From an uncultured Allomuricauda sp. (GTDB lineage: Bacteria; Bacteroidota; Bacteroidia; Flavobacteriales; Flavobacteriaceae), in assembly GCF_947499585.1 (NCBI RefSeq), contig NZ_CANMOO010000005.1:1-64000 (forward strand): 64,000 bases of DNA, in the 5' to 3' direction. The position numbers were made by a program, and so were the translations under genes. Positions 22,937 through 32,296 of this stretch are shown here, one piece after another; within the stretch, counting starts at the first letter, position 1; every line of letters begins with the position of its first letter. Below the pieces are notes generated by a model, which was not told where the DNA came from, made no database searches, and worked only from the letters and a program-made list of their open reading frames with translations.

Positions 22937-25390
22937 TTACAAAATGCCTCCACCAGATTGTTTGGTATTGTCATCTCTCCTTTTACGCTGTTTTGCTCTG
23001 TTTTTTCCACTACCAAAGCGGTAAGATAGACCAGCGTACACATTGTTACTTTCCCAATTAAATCCACCAACCTGATCATATGGACGGTCACCATCAAAAG
23101 CAAAACGCATGGTATTAAAAATGTCATTGTAGTTTAGACTGATTGTGCCTTTGCCTTGTGCAAAGCTGTATCGTGCTCCTAAGTTTACAAAGTACATAGG
23201 TTCTGCAGTAAACTGTATAGTCCGGTTTTGACCTCTATAAAATCCGAATAACTGAAAGGTCAATTCTTTATTTACTTTAAAACTATTGTTCAATCTCATA
23301 TTCCAGGCCGTGTTGTCGACTTCAACATTTTCCACAACGATGTCGTTTTCCGTTGGATCTGGACTATTTCCGCTCAAACTTTCAGTAATACCTCGTTGTG
23401 TTTGAGAGTAGAAATCAAAGCTCCCATTCACACTCCACCACTGTGTAAGCTTATAATTGGTAGAAAGTTCAAAACCGTAAGCAGATGTATTCTCAAAATT
23501 ATCAAAGGTTAAAATGAGCTTGTTAAAATCAAGTCTGTCCACATATACAGCTCTATTTATCTCGTCAGATATCGCTCTATAGAAAATTCCAGCGGTTACA
23601 CTTCCTCCTTTTATACGTCTAGTGTAATTGGTTTCGTATGAATTGGTGAATTGTGGCACCAGACTTGGGTTTCCAAAAGACGATATAAGTGGAGTTGCCC
23701 ATTCCCTAATTGGGTTTACTTGCTGTAGACCAGGTCTATCCACACGTCTGCTATAACTTACTTGAAATTGATTTTTCTCATTTGGATTATAGGTTACAAA
23801 AGCTGAAGGATATACCTCGGTGTATTTGTCCGTAAATGCTCTAAGCCTATTGGTATCTGCCTTAACTTCAACATCTTCAACACGAACCCCAGCCTGATAA
23901 GAGAATTTCCCTCTGGTTTGGCTAAAAGTGGCATATGCAGAATAAATATCCATGTTATAAACGAAGTCTGTATTTGGTGTTGGAATCAGATCTCCGTTTG
24001 GATTGAAGGACAAACCTGTTGATGAATAATCTACATCTGTTTCAAAAGTTCTAGATTCCAGACCAACTTCCAATTTGGAAATACTGTCCAAAGGATTCAC
24101 ATAATCCAAGTTGATGAAGGTCTGTTCGCGTTCGGTATCAACAAAGTCCATATAGTCTGGGAATAGCGATGCTCCCGTTGTCCTAAAGTCTGCATCCTGA
24201 TCACTATTGAATCGGTTATGGTCTATTTCCAATTCTATATTATGACCTTCTTTTTTGAAATCATGTTTATAATCAAAATTGTATTGCTCACTAAGATTAT
24301 CACTTATATCATTGAAAAACTGAGTTACATTTCTGGATAAATCATCGTTATATGTCACCGCTGTAATTCCTTCTCCAGTTCCATCAAAAATATTTTGATT
24401 GGTGAAAACGGAAATAGTGTTATTGTCATTCAAGTAAAAATCGACCCCTACTTTATAAAGGTGTGATTTGTTGTTATTGAAGAAATCAAACACTTGCTTT
24501 GAATTCTCGTCAATTCTTGTAATACTACCATCATTCACATATTTGCCAATGTTATTTCCATAATTTCCATAAAAATTGAATTTTCCTTGTCTATAGTTCA
24601 TATCAATAGAACTATTGAACTTGGCCTCGATGCCCTTGGTGAGTCCCGTGGTAATATTTCCGTTAAACCCTATGTTAGCATTTTTATGTAATATGATGTT
24701 GATAATACCACTCATGCCTTCAGGATTGTATTTAGCTGATGGATTTGTAATCAATTCTATTGATTTAATAGAAGTGGATGGTATTTGGCGCAACAGTTGC
24801 GCAACTGGGACATTGGATAATTTTCCATCCACCATTACACGAACGTTAGAGTTACCTCTCATAGAAATATCACCAGTTTGAGAGTCCACATTTACAGAGG
24901 GAATATTGTTCATGATATCTGATGCAGTGGCTCCAGCAGTAGTTAGATCCTTTCCAACGTTTATGACTTTTCTATCTACCCGTTGTTCAATAGTTGTACG
25001 TTCTGCGACAACTTCAACCCCAGATAGTTCTTCGGTCTCCTCTATTAAGGTTATGGTTCCAACTTCTACTTTTCTGTTCTTTTTGGTAATGACCAGCTTT
25101 TGGGAATGTGTTTTATAACCGATAAACTGTACTTCCATAATAAAAGAACCTTCAGGTAATTTTTTTATTTCAAAATTTCCGTCTTCAGTTGTAATTCCTC
25201 CTGTAATTGTTTTAGAGCCGTCTTCAGATTTAATTACAATGGCAGCATAAGCCACTGGTTGCTTTAAGGTGTTGTCGATTACCGTTCCAGATATAGAACC
25301 TATTGCAGTATCAGTATCATTATTGGCAGTTAACGGTGTTGAATAAATGCTGCACAAAAGCAGCGCGAAAAGTAAAATTACTCTTTTCAT
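22937..25390 (-). CDS. TonB-linked outer-membrane beta-barrel receptor (OMP_b-brl_3 type)
   Basis: 817 residues from the ATG at 25390, chosen because MKRVILLFALLLCSIYSTPLT is a good signal peptide while the longer frame is not. Residues about 35-125 form a carboxypeptidase-like regulatory beta domain (GSISGTVIDNTLKQPVAYAA, GFIGYK-like VQFIGYKTHS), about 130-240 a TonB-dependent plug (VVAERTTIEQRVDRKVINVG, MRGNSNVRVMVDGK, IINIIL), and the rest an outer-membrane barrel of the OMP_b-brl_3 family ending GLSYRFGSGKNRAKQRKRRD. The very basic tail after the last barrel strand is typical of this group. No SusD partner is adjacent, so it is not a PUL pair. Substrate unknown. Confidence 0.9.
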   Translation of the reverse strand: MKRVILLFALLLCSIYSTPLTANNDTDTAIGSISGTVIDNTLKQPVAYAAIVIKSEDGSKTITGGITTEDGNFEIKKLPEGSFIMEVQFIGYKTHSQKLVITKKNRKVEVGTITLIEETEELSGVEVVAERTTIEQRVDRKVINVGKDLTTAGATASDIMNNIPSVNVDSQTGDISMRGNSNVRVMVDGKLSNVPVAQLLRQIPSTSIKSIELITNPSAKYNPEGMSGIINIILHKNANIGFNGNITTGLTKGIEAKFNSSIDMNYRQGKFNFYGNYGNNIGKYVNDGSITRIDENSKQVFDFFNNNKSHLYKVGVDFYLNDNNTISVFTNQNIFDGTGEGITAVTYNDDLSRNVTQFFNDISDNLSEQYNFDYKHDFKKEGHNIELEIDHNRFNSDQDADFRTTGASLFPDYMDFVDTEREQTFINLDYVNPLDSISKLEVGLESRTFETDVDYSSTGLSFNPNGDLIPTPNTDFVYNMDIYSAYATFSQTRGKFSYQAGVRVEDVEVKADTNRLRAFTDKYTEVYPSAFVTYNPNEKNQFQVSYSRRVDRPGLQQVNPIREWATPLISSFGNPSLVPQFTNSYETNYTRRIKGGSVTAGIFYRAISDEINRAVYVDRLDFNKLILTFDNFENTSAYGFELSTNYKLTQWWSVNGSFDFYSQTQRGITESLSGNSPDPTENDIVVENVEVDNTAWNMRLNNSFKVNKELTFQLFGFYRGQNRTIQFTAEPMYFVNLGARYSFAQGKGTISLNYNDIFNTMRFAFDGDRPYDQVGGFNWESNNVYAGLSYRFGSGKNRAKQRKRRDDNTKQSGGGIL

Positions 25391-25714
25391 GAGTTTGATC
25401 GTTTTTTGATTAGATTGATGTTGTCTACAAGACGACGCTAAAGGAAAGATGTTACAAATAAAAATGTGTTTAACATTTTTTAACAAAAGCAGTGATTAGA
25501 CAACCATGAAAGTGATTGCTTTTAAAAGATAAACCCTGACTCCCGATAGTAATCGAAACGCCAGGGTTCTTTACATTGATAAGCTATACTAAACACTAAC
25601 CATTAACTATAAAAAAAATACAGTCTTACCAATGATTTCTTTTACACGTACAATAGACGAGTTTTTTTTTGATTAGTTACAATCTTTGATTTAGTTTAAC
25701 ACATAAATTAACAA
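25391..25714. other. 324-base intergenic region with a hairpin
   Basis: No gene is seen. On one side are the promoter and leader of the receptor gene, on the other the start of the CoA-binding protein gene. At 25532-25568 AACCCTG pairs with CAGGGTT around a 23-base loop that contains an internal CGA/TCG pairing; the region 25576-25625 is T/A-rich with an ACTAACCATTAACTAT stretch of the kind often found near flavobacterial outer-membrane genes. The hairpin has no T run on either strand, so it is not an obvious terminator. Confidence 0.5.
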
Positions 25715-26074
25715 ATGGTTAAGACACTTGTTTTGGGAGCATCTTTAAACCCCAGTAGATATAGTAATTTGGCAATCCATCGTTTGATTGAAAGCAAAAT
25801 TGAAACAGAAGCATTTGGGGTAAGGGAAGGAGTTGTTTCTGGAGTACAAATTAAAACCAACCTAAATGATTTTCAAAATATTGATACCATTACTTTGTAT
25901 CTGAACCCTAAAAGACAAGAGCAATACTACAATGACATTGTTCAACTAAAGCCGCAAAGAGTAATTTTTAATCCAGGTACTGAAAACCCAGAGTTTTACA
26001 AAATTCTTGAAGCAGCCGGAATAAAAGTTGAGGTAGCCTGTACCTTGGTGTTATTGGCTACTGGTCAATACTAG
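25715..26074 (+). CDS. CoA-binding (Rossmann) domain protein
   Basis: 119 residues, a single Rossmann fold of the CoA-binding type: [20 protein letters not shown] at the start, the middle strand [17 protein letters not shown], and [20 protein letters not shown] followed by [15 protein letters not shown]. These match the YccU-like family, related to the CoA-binding domain of succinyl-CoA synthetase. Ligand and role are unknown. The gene overlaps the end of the convergent symporter by 17 bases. Confidence 0.88.
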   Translation: MVKTLVLGASLNPSRYSNLAIHRLIESKIETEAFGVREGVVSGVQIKTNLNDFQNIDTITLYLNPKRQEQYYNDIVQLKPQRVIFNPGTENPEFYKILEAAGIKVEVACTLVLLATGQY

Positions 26075-27539
26075 GGATAGGTTCTTTTGTCCTAATCAAC
26101 CAAAGTCCAAAAAAGGTTAGTAAACCATTCAACGGTAACAATTCATAACCAACTACATATCCACCTAGAAACGAAGAAGGAATATTAGCTACTAGAGCTA
26201 TAATAACTACCGATAGTATTGAAACAACCCAAACGTATTTATCCTTTATTTGATGTTTGGTTAAAATACCGAAAGCAAATAGGCCCAATAATGGACCATA
26301 TGTGTACCCTGATACCGTAAGCAAGCTGTCAATTACATTACTGCTTAAAATATACTTAAAGGAAATAATGACCAATATGAGCATAATGCTCATTGCAATA
26401 TGGGTGCGTTTTCTAATGGTTCTTTGTTGATCTTCTTTTCTTTTTTCAACATTCAAAAAATCCACACAAAAGGAAGTGGTAAGGGATGTCAGCGCACTAT
26501 CTGCACTACTATAGGCTGCAGCGATCAATCCCAACATAAAAGTAATGGCCAATGTAAGCCCCAAACCACTGTTCAAGGCAATTTCAGGAAACAACAAGTC
26601 CGATTTTGGAGAACCGTCCATTAATGGCATAGAGATGCCATTTTTACCTGAATAAATAAATAACAAGGCTCCAAGTAACATAAACAAAAATGTTACCCCC
26701 ACTAGAACTAAACTGAATGAAACCATATTTTTTTGCGCATCCTTTAAAGACTTGCAGGTAAGGTTTTTTTGCATCATATCTTGATCAAGTCCAGTCATAC
26801 AAATGGTTATGAACATACCACCAACAAAAGATTTAATAAAATGGTTGCGATCCAAGAAACTATCGGTATAAAGAAATTGACTGTAAGGTTTTAATTCTTC
26901 AGAACTCAAAAATTCTCCAAAGGTCCAGTTCAATTCGTCAAGAATAAAAATTACAGATAATACCACAGCAAGGATCATAAATAGGGTCTGCAAGGTATCT
27001 GTCCAAACTATGGTTTTTATGCCTCCTCTATTGGTGTAGATCCAAATTAACAGAATGGAAATAATCACGGTAAACTCAAAACGAATGCCTAAATCATCAA
27101 AAACAAACTGTTGTAGCACTATGGCTACTAGATACAATCTAAAAGCAGCACCCAAAACCCTGGAGATAAAAAAGAAAAAAGCACCTGTTTTATGACTGAC
27201 AGAGCCAAAACGATCTAACAAATACTCATAAATTGAGGTAAGGTTGTATTTATAATATAATGGCAACAAAACATAAGCAACTACAAAATATCCGAACAAG
27301 TAGCCAAAAACTACCTGCATATAACCAAATTGAGAATCCTCTATCCATCCTGGGACCGAAATAAAAGTAACCCCTGAAAGTGAGGCACCTACCATACCAA
27401 ATGCAACTAAATACCATGGTGATTGTTTACCTGCTTTAAAAAAATCTGAATTGGAATCGTTTTTTCCAGTGAAATAGGAGATGATCATTAATACTAAAAA
27501 ATAAGCACCAATGAGCAAAAGAATTTGTGTTGAGGACAT
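26058..27539 (-). CDS. Sodium:solute symporter family (SSS) transporter
   Basis: 493 residues from the ATG at 27539 ([20 protein letters not shown]); the in-frame ATG nine codons earlier is less likely because it gives a hydrophilic leader. Around 13 transmembrane helices are visible, and motifs typical of the SSS/PutP family: [22 protein letters not shown] near helix 2 and the later [21 protein letters not shown] region, which holds sodium-site serines. The substrate (sugar, amino acid, carboxylate or nucleoside) cannot be told from sequence. The minus-strand orientation makes it divergent from recR, with a 76-base intergenic space. Confidence 0.9.
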   Translation of the reverse strand: MSSTQILLLIGAYFLVLMIISYFTGKNDSNSDFFKAGKQSPWYLVAFGMVGASLSGVTFISVPGWIEDSQFGYMQVVFGYLFGYFVVAYVLLPLYYKYNLTSIYEYLLDRFGSVSHKTGAFFFFISRVLGAAFRLYLVAIVLQQFVFDDLGIRFEFTVIISILLIWIYTNRGGIKTIVWTDTLQTLFMILAVVLSVIFILDELNWTFGEFLSSEELKPYSQFLYTDSFLDRNHFIKSFVGGMFITICMTGLDQDMMQKNLTCKSLKDAQKNMVSFSLVLVGVTFLFMLLGALLFIYSGKNGISMPLMDGSPKSDLLFPEIALNSGLGLTLAITFMLGLIAAAYSSADSALTSLTTSFCVDFLNVEKRKEDQQRTIRKRTHIAMSIMLILVIISFKYILSSNVIDSLLTVSGYTYGPLLGLFAFGILTKHQIKDKYVWVVSILSVVIIALVANIPSSFLGGYVVGYELLPLNGLLTFFGLWLIRTKEPIPSIDQ

Positions 27540-27615
27540 ATTTGGAATTTGATTTGCAAAGTACAAAAGTAAATTGGTAACGGTAAAATTGTAATTTTGT
27601 TTGATAATTGTAGGT

Positions 27616-28236
27616 ATGGAATTTTCGTCAAAGCTTTTGGAGAATGCAGTATATGAAATGTCTCAGTTACCAGGCATTGGAAAACGAACGGCACTGAGAT
27701 TGGTCTTGCATCTTCTAAAACAACCAGAAGAACGAACAAACTTCTTATCAGATGCTTTGACCAAGCTTAGAGGTGAGGTCAATTTCTGTAACAGCTGTCA
27801 TAACATCTCAGATACAAAACTATGTGAGATTTGTGCCAATCCTAATAGAGATGAAACTTTGGTTTGCATTGTTGAGGATATTAGGGATGTCATGGCCATT
27901 GAGAATACATCTCAATACCAAGGACTATATCATGTGCTGGGAGGTAAAATATCACCCATGGAAGGTGTTGGGCCTCAAGACCTAAACATTGTTTCCCTAG
28001 TTAATAGGGTAAAAGAAGGTGTTGTTAAAGAACTTATTTTTGCTTTGAGCTCTACAATGGAGGGAGATACCACCAATTTTTATATCTATAGGCAATTAGA
28101 AGAATTGGATGTTACTACTTCAACAATTGCACGTGGAATATCCGTTGGGGACGAATTGGAATACACAGATGAGGTTACATTGGGGAGGAGTATCTTGAAC
28201 AGAGTTCCTTTTGAAAGTTCCATTAAGGCAAATTAA
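27616..28236 (+). CDS. recR: Recombination protein RecR
   Basis: 206 residues from the ATG at 27616 ([20 protein letters not shown]); an in-frame TTG at 27601 directly follows the likely -7 box (TAATTTTG, 27592-27599) and is unlikely. The helix-hairpin-helix [12 protein letters not shown] lies near residues 18-29, a four-cysteine zinc finger at Cys58, Cys61, Cys70 and Cys73, and the Toprim domain follows ([15 protein letters not shown]). RecR works with RecO (and RecF) to load RecA at gaps and ends. Length is standard. Confidence 0.96.
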   Translation: MEFSSKLLENAVYEMSQLPGIGKRTALRLVLHLLKQPEERTNFLSDALTKLRGEVNFCNSCHNISDTKLCEICANPNRDETLVCIVEDIRDVMAIENTSQYQGLYHVLGGKISPMEGVGPQDLNIVSLVNRVKEGVVKELIFALSSTMEGDTTNFYIYRQLEELDVTTSTIARGISVGDELEYTDEVTLGRSILNRVPFESSIKAN

Positions 28237-28330
28237 TTTATGATTAAAAAATACACATAAATTAAGGATAAGGAGTTTTCTTTAGTATTTTTGCAAAATA
28301 TAAGTCGATATTACTTCGTTAAATAAGAAT

Positions 28331-29692
28331 ATGTCAAAGTTTGAATTGAAATTACCGCAAATGGGAGAGAGTGTTGCAGAGGCAACATTGACTACTTGGT
28401 TAAAAGAAGTAGGGGAAACCATTGAGATGGATGAAGCAATATTTGAAATTGCTACGGACAAGGTAGACTCTGAAGTGCCGAGTGAAGTTGAAGGCGTGTT
28501 ATTGGAAAGGCGATTTGATGTTGATGACATCATAAAAGTAGGAGAAGTAGTTGCGGTCATACAAACTGATGGAGATATTGTTGAGATGACTTCGAATGGT
28601 GCAGATTCCGTTGAGGAGACAGAAGATGTAGTAGAAGCTCCCGTGGCGGTTTTAGAAAATCAAATGACTGAAATAAAAGAATCGGTTGCTGTACCAGCGC
28701 AAGATTTTTCAAGTTCAGAGCGATTTTATTCACCATTGGTAAAGAATATTGCTAAGGAAGAAGGAATTTCCATGGAAGAACTGGAAGCAATAATCGGTAC
28801 CGGAAAAGAAGGTAGGGTAACCAAGAATGATATAAAAGCATTTTTAGAAAACCGTTCCACTAACGGAAACACTGCAGCTGTTGTGAATCCAATTTCCAAA
28901 GAAGTTAGCAAACCGGCAGTTCAAGTAGAAACTTCAAAAGTAGCATCAGAAAAGCCTAAAACAGCACCAGTGGCCGTTGCGGATGGTGATGAAATAATCC
29001 CATTGACCCGCATGGGCAAGTTAATTGCCCAACACATGGTAGATAGTGTATCCACATCAGCTCATGTTCAGAGTTTTGTGGAAGTAGATGTTACCAATGT
29101 TGTCAACTGGAGGAATAAATCTAAAAAGGCTTTTGAAGAAAGAGAAGGAGAAAAATTGACCTTTACCCCAATCTTTATGGAAGCCGTTGCGGTAGCCTTG
29201 AAAAAATATCCAATGGTTAACATCTCTCTTGATGGGGATAAAGTCATTAAAAAGAAAAACATAAACATTGGTATGGCGGCTGCACTACCAGATGGTAACT
29301 TAATAGTTCCAGTAATTAAAAACGCTGATCAACTTAATTTGGTCGGTATGGCAAAAACTGTGAATGACCTTGCCAATAGATCTAGGAACAATCAGCTTAA
29401 ACCAGATGATATCAAGGACGGTACTTACACCGTAACCAATGTAGGCTCCTTCGGCAGTATTTTTGGTACGCCTATCATTAATCAGCCACAAGTCGGTATT
29501 TTGGCACTTGGCGCCATAAGAAAGATGCCTTCTGTTATAGAGACTGACCAAGGAGAATTTATAGGTATTCGTAGTAAAATGTTCCTTTCTCACAGCTATG
29601 ACCATAGAGTTGTCAATGGTGCGCTAGGAGGTATGTTTGTTAAAACAGTGGCAGATTATCTTGAAGCTTGGGATGTAAATAGAGAAATCTAG
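28331..29692 (+). CDS. 2-oxoacid dehydrogenase E2 (dihydrolipoamide acyltransferase)
   Basis: 453 residues. An N-terminal lipoyl domain holds the lipoylated lysine in EIATDKVDSEVP (Lys44); an E3/E1-binding domain is seen at about 128-165 (YSPLVKNIAKEEGISMEELE, GTGKEGRVTKNDI), then the acyltransferase domain from about 215 with the motif DHRVVNG (His425; Asn429 where the family usually has Asp) and the FGSIFGTPIINQPQ segment. The domain layout and LTRMGKLIAQHM fit the branched-chain or unspecified 2-oxoacid complex E2 common in Bacteroidetes. No E1 or E3 gene is adjacent, so the complex partners lie elsewhere. A -7 box (TATTTTTG, 28286-28293) precedes it. Confidence 0.93.
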   Translation: MSKFELKLPQMGESVAEATLTTWLKEVGETIEMDEAIFEIATDKVDSEVPSEVEGVLLERRFDVDDIIKVGEVVAVIQTDGDIVEMTSNGADSVEETEDVVEAPVAVLENQMTEIKESVAVPAQDFSSSERFYSPLVKNIAKEEGISMEELEAIIGTGKEGRVTKNDIKAFLENRSTNGNTAAVVNPISKEVSKPAVQVETSKVASEKPKTAPVAVADGDEIIPLTRMGKLIAQHMVDSVSTSAHVQSFVEVDVTNVVNWRNKSKKAFEEREGEKLTFTPIFMEAVAVALKKYPMVNISLDGDKVIKKKNINIGMAAALPDGNLIVPVIKNADQLNLVGMAKTVNDLANRSRNNQLKPDDIKDGTYTVTNVGSFGSIFGTPIINQPQVGILALGAIRKMPSVIETDQGEFIGIRSKMFLSHSYDHRVVNGALGGMFVKTVADYLEAWDVNREI

Positions 29693-29756
29693 CTTTAAAA
29701 CCCTTCTATTCTTTCCACTATTATTAATTTAGAGGTTTAAATAAATTCATCAATCA

Positions 29757-30539
29757 ATGAAGTTTTTAATCTCTTTAAGTTTAGCATCACTTTTTTTGTT
29801 CTCAGCTAGTATGATGGCACAAGACCTTTCGCCTTATAAAAAAATGGTTTTTGAAAAAGATGGGAGTAGTATGCCATATCGCATATTATTTCCCAAAGAT
29901 TACAATCCATCAGAAAAATACCCTTTAATACTTATGCTGCATGGTTCTGGAGAAAGAGGGGATGATAACGAGGCACAATTGGTACATGGGTCTGGCTTGT
30001 TCCTAAAAGAAGAAATCAGGGACAACTATCGTGCTATAGTAGTTTTTCCGCAATGCGCGGCCAACAGTTCTTGGGCAAGAATCAATGTAGAAGGAGATAT
30101 TCCAAACAGAGAATTTACCTTTTATGAAGATTCAGAACCAACAAAAGACATGGTGCTGTTGGAAGGATTGTTGAAACATGTAAAGAAAACTTATAAAATT
30201 GATAAAAGTAGAATCTACGTAGGTGGACTTTCCATGGGAGGCATGGGTACTTTTGAATTGGTTCGTAGAAACCCAAACGTATTTGCCGCTGCTTTTCCCA
30301 TATGTGGAGGGGCTAACCCAAAAATTAGCAAGAAACTAAGCAAACTGGATTGGTGGGTGTTTCATGGGGATGCAGATACGGTTGTACCAGAAAAGTGTTC
30401 GGCAGAGATGGTAAAAGCCATGGAGAATATCGGTATTAACATAAAGTATTCGTTATATCCAGGAGTAGGGCACAATAGCTGGGATAATGCCTTTGCAGAA
30501 CCAGAACTATTACCTTGGTTATTTTCTAAATCACGATAA
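29757..30539 (+). CDS. Secreted alpha/beta hydrolase (esterase/prolyl-oligopeptidase-like)
   Basis: 260 residues with a signal peptide (MKFLISLSLASLFLFSASMM) and an alpha/beta-hydrolase core. The nucleophile elbow is GLSMGGMGT, the acid is Asp in FHGDADTVVP, and the histidine is in GVGHNSWDNAF. The oxyanion part is LILMLHGSGERGDD. This pattern fits the group annotated as phospholipase/carboxylesterase or DUF3887-less prolyl oligopeptidase-like enzymes. Probably periplasmic. Substrate is unknown. The 3' end is 10 bases from the exonuclease start, so the two may be read from one message. Confidence 0.88.
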   Translation: MKFLISLSLASLFLFSASMMAQDLSPYKKMVFEKDGSSMPYRILFPKDYNPSEKYPLILMLHGSGERGDDNEAQLVHGSGLFLKEEIRDNYRAIVVFPQCAANSSWARINVEGDIPNREFTFYEDSEPTKDMVLLEGLLKHVKKTYKIDKSRIYVGGLSMGGMGTFELVRRNPNVFAAAFPICGGANPKISKKLSKLDWWVFHGDADTVVPEKCSAEMVKAMENIGINIKYSLYPGVGHNSWDNAFAEPELLPWLFSKSR

Positions 30540-30549
30540 AATTATTTTC

Positions 30550-31326
30550 ATGGAGTTACAATTAACCAAACCCATTTGTTTTTTTGATTTGGAAACCACT
30601 GGTACCAATGTGGCCAAGGATAGAATTGTTGAAATCTCAATATTAAAGGTTTTTCCCAATGGTAATAAAGAAAGCAAAACATGGTTGGTAAACCCGGAGA
30701 TGGTTATTCCAGAGGAAGTGGTTTTGATACATGGTATTTCTAATGAAAAAGTAGCTAACGAGCCTACATTCAAACAACTATCAAAAGAAATCTATAAGAT
30801 GATTAAGGATAGCGATTTAGGCGGCTTTAATTCTGATAGGTTTGACATTCCGCTACTTGCGGAAGAAATGCTCAGGGCAGATGTTGATTTTGATATGAAA
30901 CATATGGTTTCTGTAGATGTGCAAACGATTTTCCATAAAATGGAAAAACGAACTTTGGGAGCTGCGTATAAATTTTATTGTGACAAAAGTTTAGAAGATG
31001 CACATAGTGCAGAGGCAGATACCATGGCTACTTACGAGGTGCTGTTGTCGCAATTGGATAGATATCCAGAATTGGAAAATAATGTAAAAAAATTGTCCGA
31101 GTTCACTACCAGAAAACAATCCTTGGACTTTGCAGGATTTATTGGTATTAACAAAGATGAACAACCAATATTTGCTTTTGGGAAACACAAGGGCAAAACA
31201 GTGGATGAGGTTATGGAAACCGAACCCGGTTATTTCGGTTGGATTTTGAATGCCGATTTTCCACTATATACCAAAAAGGTACTGACCCAGATTAAACTGA
31301 GTAAGCTGAACAACAAGCTGTCTTAA
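30550..31326 (+). CDS. 3'-5' exonuclease (DnaQ/DEDDh) with DUF3820-like C-terminal domain
   Basis: 258 residues from the ATG at 30550 (MELQLTKPICFFDLETTGTN). The DEDDh residues are visible: Asp and Glu in FFDLETTGTN, Asp in GGFNSDRFDIPLL, and the His/Asp pair in HSAEADTMATYEVL. The exonuclease domain covers about 1-170. A second small domain (residues about 195-250: PIFAFGKHKGKTVDEV, YFGWILNADF) resembles DUF3820, a putative quorum-sensing-regulated virulence domain that is usually fused to DnaQ-type exonucleases in Bacteroidetes. Role: proofreading-like trimming of DNA or RNA ends; precise substrate unknown. Confidence 0.92.
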   Translation: MELQLTKPICFFDLETTGTNVAKDRIVEISILKVFPNGNKESKTWLVNPEMVIPEEVVLIHGISNEKVANEPTFKQLSKEIYKMIKDSDLGGFNSDRFDIPLLAEEMLRADVDFDMKHMVSVDVQTIFHKMEKRTLGAAYKFYCDKSLEDAHSAEADTMATYEVLLSQLDRYPELENNVKKLSEFTTRKQSLDFAGFIGINKDEQPIFAFGKHKGKTVDEVMETEPGYFGWILNADFPLYTKKVLTQIKLSKLNNKLS

Positions 31327-31346
31327 AAAACAATATAAATAACGCT

Positions 31347-31958
31347 ATGAAACTGATTTGTATCGGCAGAAATTATGCTGCCCATATTGAAGAGTTGAAA
31401 AATGAACGACCCGTTGAGCCAGTGGTTTTTATAAAACCAGATTCTTCTATTTTACCTAAAGAACAGGATTTCTACATTCCCGAATTCTCAAATGATATCC
31501 ATTACGAAGTAGAGGTTTTGGTCAAAATCAATAAAGTGGGGAAGCACATTTCTGAACAATTTGCACATAAGTATTATGATGAGATTGGTTTAGGAATAGA
31601 TTTTACGGCAAGGGACCTTCAAGCCAAACTTAAGGAGAAGGGTTTGCCCTGGGAAAAAGCAAAAGGATTTGATGGCTCAGCAGTGGTTGGTAAGTGGATG
31701 CCTAAAAACGCGTACGAAAATGTTGACAAACTGGATTTTTCCTTATTAAAAAATGGTAAAAAAGTACAGAACGGCAATACTTCCTTGATGCTGTGGAAGA
31801 TAGACGAGTTAATAGCTCATGTTTCTACCTATTTTATGCTTAAAAAGGGCGATATTTTGTTCACGGGAACGCCAGCGGGTGTTGGTAAAGTAAGTCCAAA
31901 TGATTACCTTTCAGGTAGACTCGAAGGTGAGGAGATGTTTGAAATTAATGTGAGATAA
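31347..31958 (+). CDS. Fumarylacetoacetate hydrolase family protein
   Basis: 203 residues, the short, single-domain FAH form. Metal-site glutamates are seen in DIHYEVEVLVKIN and the downstream acid in IGLGIDFTARDLQ; the catalytic core continues through GKWMPKN and ends with DILFTGTPAGVGKV, a strong family signature. Members act as hydrolases or decarboxylases (for instance acylpyruvase or oxaloacetate decarboxylase), and this group cannot be placed more finely. It is followed directly by the Hpt gene (1-base overlap), so the two are translationally linked. Confidence 0.9.
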   Translation: MKLICIGRNYAAHIEELKNERPVEPVVFIKPDSSILPKEQDFYIPEFSNDIHYEVEVLVKINKVGKHISEQFAHKYYDEIGLGIDFTARDLQAKLKEKGLPWEKAKGFDGSAVVGKWMPKNAYENVDKLDFSLLKNGKKVQNGNTSLMLWKIDELIAHVSTYFMLKKGDILFTGTPAGVGKVSPNDYLSGRLEGEEMFEINVR

Positions 31959-32296
31959 TGATTTACAACCTTGACAAAATTAATGAAATGGCAGAAGGGG
32001 ACCATGATTTTATAACCTCTGTAGTTTCTGTTTTTTTGGAAGAAGTTCCTATTGATTTAGAAGCTTTGGAAAAAGCTATTGCCGAAAGGGATTTTGAAAA
32101 CGTATACAAACTTGCCCATAAAATAAAACCCAATGTAGATTTGCTGGGAATGGAACAAACAAGAGCAACTGCACTTGAAATTGAAACCTTGGGTAAAAGT
32201 GATGCCAACATGCAGGAAATAGAGAGTAAATTCCCTTTGCTCAAAAAAGATGTGCACCAAGTAGTTTCAGAACTCAAAAAAGATTTCAATCTATAA
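31958..32296 (+). CDS. Stand-alone Hpt (histidine phosphotransfer) domain protein
   Basis: 112 residues consisting of a single helical bundle. The phosphoacceptor is His54 in LAHKIKPNVDLLGM, the usual Hpt motif with Lys three residues on. Hpt proteins relay phosphate between histidine kinases and response regulators. No kinase or receiver gene is adjacent; it lies in a housekeeping run between an FAH-type hydrolase and cinA. The start codon overlaps the last base of the upstream stop. The partner system is unknown. Confidence 0.9.
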   Translation: MIYNLDKINEMAEGDHDFITSVVSVFLEEVPIDLEALEKAIAERDFENVYKLAHKIKPNVDLLGMEQTRATALEIETLGKSDANMQEIESKFPLLKKDVHQVVSELKKDFNL

